Source: JAVBQJ01 sp031549115
GTDB taxonomy: Bacteria > Verrucomicrobiota > Lentisphaeria > Victivallales > Victivallaceae
Direction: 5' to 3'
Length of the DNA stretch: 41,397 nucleotides
NCBI GenBank assembly: GCA_031549115.1
Contig: JAVBQJ010000113.1
Span: forward strand, 1-41,397
A program made the position numbers and the translations under genes. The notes below the pieces were generated by a model. The model saw nothing but the letters and a program-made list of their open reading frames with translations. It made no database searches and was not told the DNA's origin. The number at the start of each line of letters is the position of its first letter. The first letter of the stretch is position 1. Below are positions 15,250-23,333 of the stretch, piece by piece.

Positions 15250-16278
15250 ATGAAAGCCTGTGTTCTACAAAAAAACGATCAATTGGTATTCGGGGAACAT
15301 CCCTTGACGTTTCACGAATCCTGGTATCGGATCCGCGTTGTCTGTTGCGGTATTTGCGGCTCCGATATCGGACGGGCGTTCCGTAACGGCGCCTACCACT
15401 ACCCGTTGATTATGGGTCATGAATTCGCCGGTGTTGTCGACGCGGTTCCCGAGGGAGCCTCCGGCTTTCAGAAAGGCGACAGAGTTACCGTTTATCCGTT
15501 GTTGCCCTGCGGCAAATGTTCCGGCTGCCAAAGCGGCAATATTCAGCTTTGCAGCAATTATGATTATTTCGGTTCGCGCCGCGATGGCGGCCTGGCGGAA
15601 TTTGTCTATGTCCCGGAACAAAACCTGCTTAAAATTCCGGACCGGGTTTCCCTGGAAGAGGCCGCGCTGACCGAGCCTGCGGCGGTGGCGCATCATGCGA
15701 TTTTTTCGCACCCGGTTCCCGCGCACGCCACCGCGCTGGTAATCGGAGGAGGTCCCATCGGCTTGTTGGCGGCGCAATGGCTGCGGATTCGCGGATGCGC
15801 GGAAATCGCCGTGGCCGACATCGACTCCCGCAAAACCGCTTTCGCGGAAAGCTGCGGATTCGCCAGTATGGATTCCCGCCGGCTTCCCGCGTATGACTCG
15901 AACTTTGACGTTTGCGTTGAAGCATGCGGCTTCAGTGCGACCCGAAGTGCGGCAATACAGTGCTGCGCCCGGCGCGGTCACGTTTTCCTGATTGGAAACC
16001 CGGCCGACGATTGGACGTTGGAACGTTCACTCTTTTCCACGCTCCTGCGCAAGGAGTTGACGCTTGGCGGCTCGTGGAATTCCCGGCTGGAGGAGGATTG
16101 GACGGCGGTCATGGCGTATGCGGGAAAGGAACTCGATTTAAAGCAACTGATTACGGACCGCCATCCTCTGGAGCGCGCGCCGGAACTTTTCCGTCAAATT
16201 TACCGGAACGAAGGCTTTCATTGCAAAAGTCTGCTTTTCCACGAATATTCCGCAAACAACCAAGGAAGATATCCATGA
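15250..16278 (+). CDS. Zinc-dependent medium-chain sugar/polyol dehydrogenase
   Basis: 342 residues, usual length for the MDR superfamily. The catalytic zinc region is VCCGICGSDIGRAF near residue 35 and GHEFAGVV near residue 57. Structural zinc ligands are in CGKCSGCQSGNIQLC (about 81-95; C-x2-C-x2-C-x7-C). The NAD(P)-binding Rossmann motif is VIGGGPIGLLAA (about 165). The overall pattern is that of polyol/sugar dehydrogenases (sorbitol, galactitol-phosphate, L-idonate type). It is first in an operon whose third gene is a ketose 3-epimerase, so a likely job is interconversion of a polyol or hexonate with a ketose; the exact substrate cannot be read. Its stop overlaps the next start by 4 bp. 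Confidence 0.88.
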   Translation: MKACVLQKNDQLVFGEHPLTFHESWYRIRVVCCGICGSDIGRAFRNGAYHYPLIMGHEFAGVVDAVPEGASGFQKGDRVTVYPLLPCGKCSGCQSGNIQLCSNYDYFGSRRDGGLAEFVYVPEQNLLKIPDRVSLEEAALTEPAAVAHHAIFSHPVPAHATALVIGGGPIGLLAAQWLRIRGCAEIAVADIDSRKTAFAESCGFASMDSRRLPAYDSNFDVCVEACGFSATRSAAIQCCARRGHVFLIGNPADDWTLERSLFSTLLRKELTLGGSWNSRLEEDWTAVMAYAGKELDLKQLITDRHPLERAPELFRQIYRNEGFHCKSLLFHEYSANNQGRYP

Positions 16279-17075
16279 ACGAACGTCATGCCGATTCTAT
16301 TATACGTTATTTGGCCTTGCACGGAAGCATCACCCACGGAAATGCGGAACGGATGCTTCACGTCAGCCCGGTTACGGTCAGGCGTCTTTTTCGGGCGTTG
16401 GCGGAAAACCACCGGGCAATTCGGGTTCATGGCGGCTTACGGGCGTTTTCCGGTTCCGCCGGGGGGACCATCCCGGTTTCCCAGCGGGAATTTCGCCAGC
16501 CCCGGGAAAAAGAGCTGCTGGCGCAACGGGTGCTGGGCTATCTGGATGCCGAACGGCTGAATATGATTCACGGCGGCACGACCACACAGTATTTGAGCAA
16601 GTACATCACGTCCGGATGTTATCTGACCGATTCGGTATTTTTTGCCGACGCCCTGAATCGGCGCTTCCCCAATGGCGACGGACCGGCTTTGGTGGTAACC
16701 GGCGGCATTCTCAATATGAAAGCCGGTTTCCTGTATGGTCCCAAAGCGCAAGCCGTGGTTCGCTCTTACGTGGCGGCGGTTCTGGTCACCAGCGTACGCG
16801 GTTGCGATGCAGCCGGACTCCTTGAAACCGACGAGCACAGCACCGGTATGATACGCAACATGATGCTGTCGGCGGAAAAAACGATTGTCGTTGCCGACCA
16901 TCGAAAATTTCATATCAAAGGCAACTGCCGCCTGGCCGGGTGGAAAGAAATCGATCTGCTTGTAACCACCGAAAACGCCGGGAATGCCGATTTTCTCAAA
17001 CGCCTGCAAGATCAGGGGGTGCAAGTCGACATCATTCCCCAAATGCAACCCATGGAAGGAGATTCCGAAGAATGA
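16275..17075 (+). CDS. DeoR-family transcriptional regulator
   Basis: 266 residues starting at the ATG 16275, which overlaps the dehydrogenase stop (ATGA). The N-terminal 55 residues form a DeoR-type helix-turn-helix (ITHGNAERMLHVSPVTVRRL, followed by IRVHGG). The rest is the sugar-phosphate-binding, isomerase-like DeoRC domain, with MIHGGTTTQYLSKYI, LVVTGGIL and SAEKTIVVADHRKF. These proteins are usually repressors relieved by a phosphorylated sugar. It lies between the dehydrogenase and the epimerase with 4-bp overlaps on both sides, so it should regulate its own operon; candidate operators lie at 15096-15162. Confidence 0.9.
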   Translation: MNERHADSIIRYLALHGSITHGNAERMLHVSPVTVRRLFRALAENHRAIRVHGGLRAFSGSAGGTIPVSQREFRQPREKELLAQRVLGYLDAERLNMIHGGTTTQYLSKYITSGCYLTDSVFFADALNRRFPNGDGPALVVTGGILNMKAGFLYGPKAQAVVRSYVAAVLVTSVRGCDAAGLLETDEHSTGMIRNMMLSAEKTIVVADHRKFHIKGNCRLAGWKEIDLLVTTENAGNADFLKRLQDQGVQVDIIPQMQPMEGDSEE

Positions 17076-17953
17076 AATATGGTATTTATTACGCATATTG
17101 GGAAGCGCAATGGAGCGCCGACTACTTTCCTTACATTGAGAAGGCGGCACAATTGGGGTTCGATTGTCTCGAAATCGCATGTACTCCATTGCTCGCTTAT
17201 TCGCATGAAGCCCTTTTGCGCTTGCGCCGTTCGGCGGCGGATCACGGAATTTTCCTGACCGCCGGGCACGGACCGGCGGCGGATCAGAATCTGGCCTCCG
17301 CCGATCCGGCCGTCAGCCGGAACGCGAAACAATTCTTCACGGAATTGCTGAAACGGCTGGAAATCATGGATATCCATACCATCGGCGGCGGTATTTACAG
17401 TTATTGGCCCGTCGATTATTCGTTGCCGATCGACAAGCCGGGCGACTGGGCCCGCGCCGTTTCCAATGTGCGGGAAATCGGCCATGTCGCGCAGGAATGC
17501 GGCGTCGACTATTGCCTTGAAGTGTTAAACCGCTTTGAAGGATATCTGCTGAACTCGGCGGAAGAGGGCTGCCGGTTCGTCCGCGAAGTCGATGTCCCGG
17601 CGGTCAAGGTCATGCTGGACACATTTCATATGAATATTGAAGAATCCGATATCGGAGGGAGTATTCGTTCCGCAGCGGGGCTGCTGGGACATTTTCACAC
17701 CGGCGAATGCAACCGGATGGTTCCCGGCAAGGGGCGGATGCCCTGGCATGAGATTGCCGCCGCGCTTCGCGACATCGATTACTCCGGCGCCATAGTGATG
17801 GAGCCTTTTGTCCGTATGGGCGGCCAGGTGGGAAAAGACATAAAAATCTGGCGGGATATCAGCAAGGGCGCATCGGAACAGGAGTTGGATGAGGATGCCC
17901 GTCAATCGCTGCAATTTGAAAAATTCATGTTTGAACGCAGCGCCTGCCTGTGA
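17072..17953 (+). CDS. D-psicose/D-tagatose 3-epimerase family enzyme
   Basis: 293 residues from the ATG at 17072, overlapping the regulator's stop by 4 bp, with GGAAGGAG upstream. It is a TIM-barrel sugar isomerase/epimerase. Metal ligands are visible as Glu150 (CLEVLNRFEGY), Asp183 (VMLDTFHMN), His209 (GHFHTGE) and Glu244 (VMEPFV). As I recall, these equal the residue numbers of the characterised Agrobacterium D-psicose 3-epimerase. Length also fits. It should interconvert ketohexoses at C3 (D-fructose/D-psicose, D-tagatose/D-sorbose) in the cytoplasm. With the polyol dehydrogenase upstream it suggests use of a rare ketose or polyol. Substrate preference cannot be read from the sequence. 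Confidence 0.88.
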   Translation: MKYGIYYAYWEAQWSADYFPYIEKAAQLGFDCLEIACTPLLAYSHEALLRLRRSAADHGIFLTAGHGPAADQNLASADPAVSRNAKQFFTELLKRLEIMDIHTIGGGIYSYWPVDYSLPIDKPGDWARAVSNVREIGHVAQECGVDYCLEVLNRFEGYLLNSAEEGCRFVREVDVPAVKVMLDTFHMNIEESDIGGSIRSAAGLLGHFHTGECNRMVPGKGRMPWHEIAAALRDIDYSGAIVMEPFVRMGGQVGKDIKIWRDISKGASEQELDEDARQSLQFEKFMFERSACL

Positions 17954-17983
17954 CGCGCCGTCCGGAATCCGATCCGTGTTTTA

Positions 17984-18047
17984 TCCATATCGAATCCTCC
18001 CTAATTCCATATCGGGAAAATTGTTTTTCCGCAAAACAGCTTATATT
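17984..18047 (+). promoter_or_regulatory. Promoter with paired TCCATAT operator boxes (threonine-aldolase operon)
   Basis: Two TCCATAT boxes (17984-17990 and 18006-18012) start exactly 22 bp apart. They are followed by TTGTTT (18021-18026) and an AT-rich -10 region (TATATT, 18042-18047). The same arrangement, with further matches (GAATC after box 1, AATTCCATATC.GGAAA around box 2), occurs at 21637-21702. Direct repeats two helical turns apart are typical AraC-family operators, so the AraC-type protein encoded at 20664-21551 is the natural candidate regulator. Confidence 0.6.
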
Positions 18048-18107
18048 TTATAAGTATGGCGCATCTTGTCGAGGTATGGAAAACAGATATTCAAAGGGCG
18101 GCACAAA

Positions 18108-19118
18108 ATGGCAAGCAAGGCATTTCGGGGCGAAGTTTGGACCAATGTCCAGCCGGAAATCATGGAGCGGCTGCAGCAGGTCAATGCGGAAGCCGTCGAT
18201 GGCAACAACGGAAAAGATTGCCGCTCCATTCATGCGGCGGAGCTGATGCAGGCTTACTTCAAGGATCCGGTTTATGTGACATACGCCATTAGCGGGACGG
18301 CTGCAAATGTACTCGCCCTCAAGGCCATGCTGGACCGGTGTTCCACCGTGATCTGCGCCGAACAAACCCATATCAACTGTTACGAATGCGGCGCGTTGGA
18401 ATATACGCTCGGCAATAAAATCCTTTCCATCGAGAGCCCGGACGGCAAGCTTTCGCCTCCGCTTCTGGACGTGCTGCTGCTGAAAAACCAAAAGTACAAC
18501 TATTGCCCGAAGGTGATCGTCATCACCCAACCTACGGAATTCGGAACGCTTTATACGCTCGAAGAGCTCAAGGCTCTCGGCGATTACGCTCACGCCAGGG
18601 GTATGTATGTATATCTCGACGGCGCCCGGTTGGCCAATGCCGTTGCGGCATTGCATGCCGATCTGACGGCGATGATAGAATATCCCGATATCGACGCTTT
18701 TTCCTTCGGGGGGACAAAGGCGGGAGCCATGTTCGGCGAAATGGTTGTCTTCCGGCGCAGTGAGTTCGCACAGCATTTGGACTATATGCAGAAACAGTCG
18801 TTCCAGCACCTGGACAAGTCGAAGTTCCTGGGAGTTCAGATGGAATATCTCCTCGAGAGCGGAATATGGCGGGAAAATGCCGAAAAAGCCAACCGGGCAG
18901 CCGGGTTGCTGGAGATGAAGCTGAAGGCAAAGGGAATCGTCTGCCGCTACCCGGTTGAAACGAACATGGTATTCTGTGTTATTCCGCCGGAGGTGCTTCA
19001 AAGGGTTGCAGAAGTTTTCGACATGCACTATTGGGATGAATTCACGCATGTCGTGCGGCTGGCCGTCACCTGTGTTACGACGGAGGATGAAATCAACCGG
19101 CTGGTGGCGCTTTTTTGA
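18108..19118 (+). CDS. PLP-dependent beta-eliminating lyase, L-threonine-aldolase-like
   Basis: 336 residues from the ATG at 18108 (an AAAGGGCGG run lies 7 bases upstream; a TTG at 18066 in frame is less likely). It is a fold-type I PLP enzyme: His88 (QTHIN) stacks on the cofactor, Asp171 (YLDGAR) contacts the pyridine nitrogen and Lys204 (FSFGGTKAG) forms the Schiff base. Family members cleave L-threonine or related beta-hydroxy amino acids to glycine and an aldehyde. It is first in a two-gene operon with a membrane protein, behind a promoter that shares its operators with the galactoside operon. A role for an amino-acid lyase in this regulon is not obvious. Confidence 0.88.
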   Translation: MASKAFRGEVWTNVQPEIMERLQQVNAEAVDGNNGKDCRSIHAAELMQAYFKDPVYVTYAISGTAANVLALKAMLDRCSTVICAEQTHINCYECGALEYTLGNKILSIESPDGKLSPPLLDVLLLKNQKYNYCPKVIVITQPTEFGTLYTLEELKALGDYAHARGMYVYLDGARLANAVAALHADLTAMIEYPDIDAFSFGGTKAGAMFGEMVVFRRSEFAQHLDYMQKQSFQHLDKSKFLGVQMEYLLESGIWRENAEKANRAAGLLEMKLKAKGIVCRYPVETNMVFCVIPPEVLQRVAEVFDMHYWDEFTHVVRLAVTCVTTEDEINRLVALF

Positions 19119-19163
19119 GATCCGCATGAAACATTGCGTCACTGTTCGAAAGGGCGAGAGGTC

Positions 19164-20651
19164 ATGACGTTGGAAGGTTATGTCAGCCAGCATGATAAGT
19201 ATCAGATTGAAATGAAGTTCACCTTCCCGGTAAACACCGGGAAAAAGTGGAACGATTACCATATCGACGCATTTTTTTTCCTGCCGCGCAATCTCGCGGT
19301 GAATCTCCGGACCTATCCGGCGGAGCGCTTTTATCGCAATATGTATGAATATATCCGCTTCAAAACACCGGTCATTCGGCTGCGGCGGCTCGCCTGCCCC
19401 GACAACCAACCGTTGCTGAAGCTGAAAAATGCGCTCCGGGAGCTGAAGCAGGAGGAAGCGTATACAGAACAGATTTATATGGAGCGCTTGAAGATGTTCT
19501 GCTCCATTGTGAAAAGCGTATTGCGCAATGGCGAATTGCATGTTTCCGCGCTGCCGGATGAGCGTATTGTGACCGCCGCGGAAGAATATTTACACGACAG
19601 CGGGCAAATCATCGCGCATTTTCGCGCCCTGCGGAAACACCTGGATAAGGTGGCGGCTTCCGAAACGCATCGTGAAATCTTCGATTGGGTCGACGAATTT
19701 ATCGGCATTACCGCCAACAGTTATCGTTACCGCCTTTACAACCAATTGGAATCCCGCGGCGCAAGCATTAATTCCAATACCCTGAAAAAACGTATCGCCG
19801 CTTTGACCGGGCATGAAATCAAATACCGGAAAAGCCGCAATTATCCATCGATTCCGGATCCCGGGGGCGGCAACTCCGAATTGTTGTACCGGGAAAGCAC
19901 CCTGAAAAAAACCATGGCAAGTGTTCTTTACCTGAAACTTTACCCCAGGCGTGCGGGTATCTGGCTGGAAAACTTTTTCTACGGCCTCGCCGCCGCCGTG
20001 GCGATGAGTTCCGCTCTCGGAATCCTGTTCATCTGGAAAGGATTGTCGCTCGGGGAATTTTCACTGGCGTTCTTTATTCTTTATGTCGTTTCGTACATTT
20101 TGCGTGAACAGATAAAACGTTCGATGCAGGGATTTTTCGCGGAAAAGCGCAGCCGTTATTCCTGTGATTACCGTAAAATCATCCGCGACAATATGAATCA
20201 TACCGTCGGCGCCTGCAACGAAAAATTCGGCTTCTCCCGGGAAACGGCCATTCCGGCGGAAATCGCCAGGCTGCGCAATCGCAGCTCTCTTTCCAAATTG
20301 GAAAATGAATCCCGCTCCGAGGAAATTATGGAGTTTCACAAAGAAATCGCGTTGGACGGCAATTATTGCGAGCGGATTTTCCAGGATTTCAAAATCGATG
20401 GCGTCGTCGATATTCTGCGTTTCAACATTCGCGGCTGGCTTGACAAAATGGATAACCCGGGACGCCGGATTTTCTGCCCCGACCCGGAACACAATGACAA
20501 GATCATCGCAATCCGCGGACACCGTGTCTACCACGTCAACTTGTTGCTGCGGTTCGGGGCCAGGCACTCGCCGGATCAATATGCGCGCTACCGCCTGATA
20601 CTGTCCCGCAACGGCATTCGCGCGGTGGAGCCGGTCCCGCTGGAGCCCTGA
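19164..20651 (+). CDS. Hypothetical membrane protein with two central TM segments
   Basis: 495 residues from the ATG at 19164 (AGAGG close upstream; a TTG at 19134 is an in-frame alternative). The N-terminal 260 residues and C-terminal 160 residues are charged and soluble-looking. Residues about 262-325 contain two hydrophobic helices (around NFFYGLAAAVAMSSALGIL and FSLAFFILYVVSYIL), predicting a hairpin in the membrane with both large domains on one side. No family recognised. It follows the threonine-aldolase-like gene by 45 bp and converges on the AraC-type gene with only 12 bp between stops. Confidence 0.75.
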   Translation: MTLEGYVSQHDKYQIEMKFTFPVNTGKKWNDYHIDAFFFLPRNLAVNLRTYPAERFYRNMYEYIRFKTPVIRLRRLACPDNQPLLKLKNALRELKQEEAYTEQIYMERLKMFCSIVKSVLRNGELHVSALPDERIVTAAEEYLHDSGQIIAHFRALRKHLDKVAASETHREIFDWVDEFIGITANSYRYRLYNQLESRGASINSNTLKKRIAALTGHEIKYRKSRNYPSIPDPGGGNSELLYRESTLKKTMASVLYLKLYPRRAGIWLENFFYGLAAAVAMSSALGILFIWKGLSLGEFSLAFFILYVVSYILREQIKRSMQGFFAEKRSRYSCDYRKIIRDNMNHTVGACNEKFGFSRETAIPAEIARLRNRSSLSKLENESRSEEIMEFHKEIALDGNYCERIFQDFKIDGVVDILRFNIRGWLDKMDNPGRRIFCPDPEHNDKIIAIRGHRVYHVNLLLRFGARHSPDQYARYRLILSRNGIRAVEPVPLEP

Positions 20652-20663
20652 CCGCATATTGCG

Positions 20664-21551
20664 TCAATAATTTTCATCGGGGACGGCACTGCCGCAGGAA
20701 TTTGTCACCATCCGGAACTCCTGAATATACTCCGACGGCGAGATGCCGTATTTTTTCCGGAAAATCCGGCTGAAATACAGGCAATCCGAAATGCCGGCGG
20801 AAAGCGCGGCGTCATGAATGGTGCAATCGGTCGTCCGCAACAGCTCCGCGGCATACTCCAGACGCTTGTTGCCCAGATATTGGTAGAGCGGGATACCCGT
20901 CTGCTTTTTGAACAACATATTGAGATGCTTGGGAGAATAGCGGAACATTTTGCCCAGATCGGCCAATGAAAGCTGGCGCGAAAAATATTCATCCAGGTAG
21001 TTTTGCACTTGCTCCACCACCTGATCGCGGTAATTCATCTGGTTGAACAACCCCTGTTCCAAGCATTCATCCAGACACTCCATCAGCAGATAATGAAAAC
21101 GCGGCCGTTTCACCGGAGTTTTGCTGCCGCACTGCCACAATGCGGATGCCGCCGCCGGCTTCATGCCGATGCGGTAAGGCGATTGCGCATACCCTTTGGC
21201 CGGATTCCATTCGGTGGTATGGAGGATAAGCCCGACCGGGTTGACGGTGAGCCAGAACAACGAATAGGGCTGGTTTATATCGCTGTAGTGTTCCGTATGC
21301 CGGGAGCCGGGCAGCAGGATCTGCAGCCGGTCCGAATCCAGCGGATGCCATATGCCGTTGATATAGGTCAGCAAACGGCCGCTCAGGCGAAACAGCATTT
21401 CAATGTGGGTATGGTGGCATTCGGGCGCATAATAGGGGTGTGGCGCGTTTTCGCCGTTCACTCCATTCTCCGGTCGATCTTCCGGAGCATAAAAATCGGC
21501 TCCCGATGCAACCAGGCAATCCAAAAGTTTTTCCATCGTCGCTTCCCGCAT
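20664..21551 (-). CDS. AraC-family transcriptional regulator
   Basis: 295 residues; AGAGG lies 8 bases before the ATG at 21551. The N-terminal cupin-like ligand domain includes PECHHTHIEMLFRLSG and LQILLPGSRHTEHYS. The C-terminal 100 residues carry both helix-turn-helix motifs (LADLGKMFRYSPKHLNMLFK and IHDAALSAGISDCLYFSRIF, then FRKKYGISPSEY). It is transcribed divergently from the galactoside operon at 21728, across a 176-bp region containing paired TCCATAT boxes. The same boxes precede the operon at 18108 on its other side. It is therefore the probable regulator of both flanking operons; the ligand is likely a sugar, by analogy. Confidence 0.9.
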   Translation of the reverse strand: MREATMEKLLDCLVASGADFYAPEDRPENGVNGENAPHPYYAPECHHTHIEMLFRLSGRLLTYINGIWHPLDSDRLQILLPGSRHTEHYSDINQPYSLFWLTVNPVGLILHTTEWNPAKGYAQSPYRIGMKPAAASALWQCGSKTPVKRPRFHYLLMECLDECLEQGLFNQMNYRDQVVEQVQNYLDEYFSRQLSLADLGKMFRYSPKHLNMLFKKQTGIPLYQYLGNKRLEYAAELLRTTDCTIHDAALSAGISDCLYFSRIFRKKYGISPSEYIQEFRMVTNSCGSAVPDENY

Positions 21552-21636
21552 GAATTTACCTCTTTTGCGGTTTTATTGAAATGGGACAACGCGATAATAT
21601 AATGCAAGGCGGCGGCTTTGCAAGTTCGGCGTTTTG

Positions 21637-21702
21637 TCCATATTGAATCTGTTCAAATTCCATATCCGGAAAGTTGCTTTTTTCTTTAAAATAGACTATA
21701 AT
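21637..21702 (+). promoter_or_regulatory. Promoter with paired TCCATAT operator boxes (galactoside operon)
   Basis: TCCATAT at 21637-21643 and 21659-21665 (22 bp start to start) precede TTGCTT (21674-21679) and TATAAT (21697-21702), with a 17-bp spacer. Box 2 ends 8 bp before the -35, a usual class II activator position. The layout is duplicated at 17984-18047. The start would be near 21709, leaving about 19 leader bases with CAAGGAG before the ATG at 21728. Confidence 0.65.
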
Positions 21703-21727
21703 TTATAAAGCAAGGAGACAAACGGAA

Positions 21728-22579
21728 ATGGATGTCGTTTTTTTGGAAAACCCGGATTGGCAGATTGGTATCATCCCGCGGGCCGGGGGGAAAATCAGCT
21801 CGTTCCGAAACAAACATACGAACCGCGAATATCTGTGGGCGGCTCCGGAAATGTTGCGCCGGTACGATGCGGACGGTGAATACGATCCGCAGTTTTGCGG
21901 CGGAATCGATGAACTGCTGCCGTCCGACCCCGCCGAAGAGGTGGCGGGCTGCCGCTACCCGGATCATGGCGAATTGTGGCGTACCGCGTTGGAATATGCG
22001 TGTGTAAGCGCAACCGAAATGGAACTTCGCGGCCAACTTCCCCTTTGCCGGTTGACCTATCGCCGCCGGATGATATTGCATGGCGGGAAGTTGGTGTGCC
22101 GCGTCTCCATCGCCAATCCGACCGGTCGTCCGGTATCTTTTTTATGGAAGCTGCATGCGGCGCTGGCGGTGGAACCCGGCGATCAGGTCTCCGTCCCGGC
22201 GCAGTGCATGACCGCCGCCGATCTTGCGTGGTCGACGCTGCCGGACGCAATGCCGCGGCGTTTTTCGGGCCATTATGAGATCCCGCCCAGAAACAATGGA
22301 AGCGAATTCCTTTTTCTGACGGAACTGCTGCGCGGCGAAGCGGAATTGCGTTACCGCAACGGCGGCCGGTTCATCTGCCGCTTCGATCCGGCCGTGTTTC
22401 CCACTGTGTGGGTATTCGGCAGTTTCGGCCGTTTGAATGAAAGCTATACGGCGATTTTGGAGCCCTGCACCAATTATCCATTGTATATTGCGGATGCCGC
22501 CAAAGCGCGCTGCTGTGCCGAATTGTTGCCGGGCCGGGAACTTGCCACGGAAATTACCTGGGAGGTGGTTGCGGAATGA
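21728..22579 (+). CDS. Aldose 1-epimerase (mutarotase)-superfamily protein
   Basis: 283 residues, soluble, no signal peptide. The fold signature is visible as IIPRAGGKISSF near the N-terminus, GGIDELLPSD (about 57-66), YPDHGELWR (about 77-85) and a C-terminal LEPCTNYP. These match the beta-sandwich galactose-mutarotase-like superfamily, including its active-site His and a conserved Glu-Pro motif. It would equilibrate anomers of the aldose released by the alpha-galactosidase encoded in the same operon. It is the first gene behind the operator-bearing promoter and its stop overlaps the SDR start (ATGA). Exact sugar unknown. Confidence 0.8.
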   Translation: MDVVFLENPDWQIGIIPRAGGKISSFRNKHTNREYLWAAPEMLRRYDADGEYDPQFCGGIDELLPSDPAEEVAGCRYPDHGELWRTALEYACVSATEMELRGQLPLCRLTYRRRMILHGGKLVCRVSIANPTGRPVSFLWKLHAALAVEPGDQVSVPAQCMTAADLAWSTLPDAMPRRFSGHYEIPPRNNGSEFLFLTELLRGEAELRYRNGGRFICRFDPAVFPTVWVFGSFGRLNESYTAILEPCTNYPLYIADAAKARCCAELLPGRELATEITWEVVAE

Positions 22580-23322
22580 AAAGCGCGTTGGTAATTGGTG
22601 CGTCATCCGGAATCGGGCGCGCCGCCGCCTGCCGCCTGGCGGCGGACGGCTGGCGCGTCTGTCTGGCGGCGCGCCGGGAAGAGGAACTCGCAGAGGTTCT
22701 GGCGGTTTTGCCGGGCGCCGGACACTGGATTTGCGCCGCGGATTGCGCCGGCGGCGAAGGAATACAAGAGCTCCGCGAGTCACTGCGTTCCCACGACGCG
22801 GTATTGGATGCCGTGGTGAACAGTGCCGGTATTTGCGCCATGCAGCCTTTCATAGAGACCGATTTGCGTGAATGGCGCCATACTTTCGATGTATTGCTGA
22901 ATATCGCGTGGTATATTTCGCGGACGGCGCTGGAATTCATGGTTGACGGAGGACGCATCGTTCACGTCACCTCGATTCATGCCAAACGGGCGGAATTCGG
23001 CTCTTCGCCTTATGGAGCCGCCAAAGCGGCAATCGAGCAATTGTGCCGGAGCCTGGCGCTGGAGGTCGCTCCGCGCGGGATTCTGGTCAACGCGGTAGCT
23101 CCGGGGTTCATCGATACGCCGATGAGCCGGGCCAGCGGCGTCAATGAGCTGGAAACGCCCTGGTTCAAAGCCTTGTATGTCGACGGCCACCGCTTGCCGC
23201 TCAGGCGGGCCGGCCGGCCGGAGGAGGTTGCGGGAGTGATCGCGTTTCTTTGCAGCCGGGATTCCAGCTACATGACCGGACAGGTTCTCACGGTGGACGG
23301 CGGATTGACCATTACTTTTTAA
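22576..23322 (+). CDS. SDR-family oxidoreductase, putative sugar dehydrogenase
   Basis: 248 residues, classical SDR length. Cofactor motif GASSGIG (about 8-14), VNSAG (about 81-85), catalytic Ser133, Tyr146 and Lys150 (VTSIHAK, then PYGAAK), and the C-terminal TGQVLTVDGG. The start overlaps the mutarotase stop by 4 bp. Between a mutarotase and an enolase-superfamily dehydratase, the simplest role is NAD(P)-dependent oxidation of an aldose such as galactose to its lactone, or of a later keto-deoxy intermediate. SDR sequence alone does not give the substrate. Confidence 0.88.
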   Translation: MKSALVIGASSGIGRAAACRLAADGWRVCLAARREEELAEVLAVLPGAGHWICAADCAGGEGIQELRESLRSHDAVLDAVVNSAGICAMQPFIETDLREWRHTFDVLLNIAWYISRTALEFMVDGGRIVHVTSIHAKRAEFGSSPYGAAKAAIEQLCRSLALEVAPRGILVNAVAPGFIDTPMSRASGVNELETPWFKALYVDGHRLPLRRAGRPEEVAGVIAFLCSRDSSYMTGQVLTVDGGLTITF

Positions 23323-23333
23323 CGGGGGATATG

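Noticed and set aside
18048..19541. 497-codon minus-strand open frame
   Set aside because: Antisense to the threonine-aldolase-like gene, whose catalytic residues are clear; an effect of GC-rich codon periodicity.
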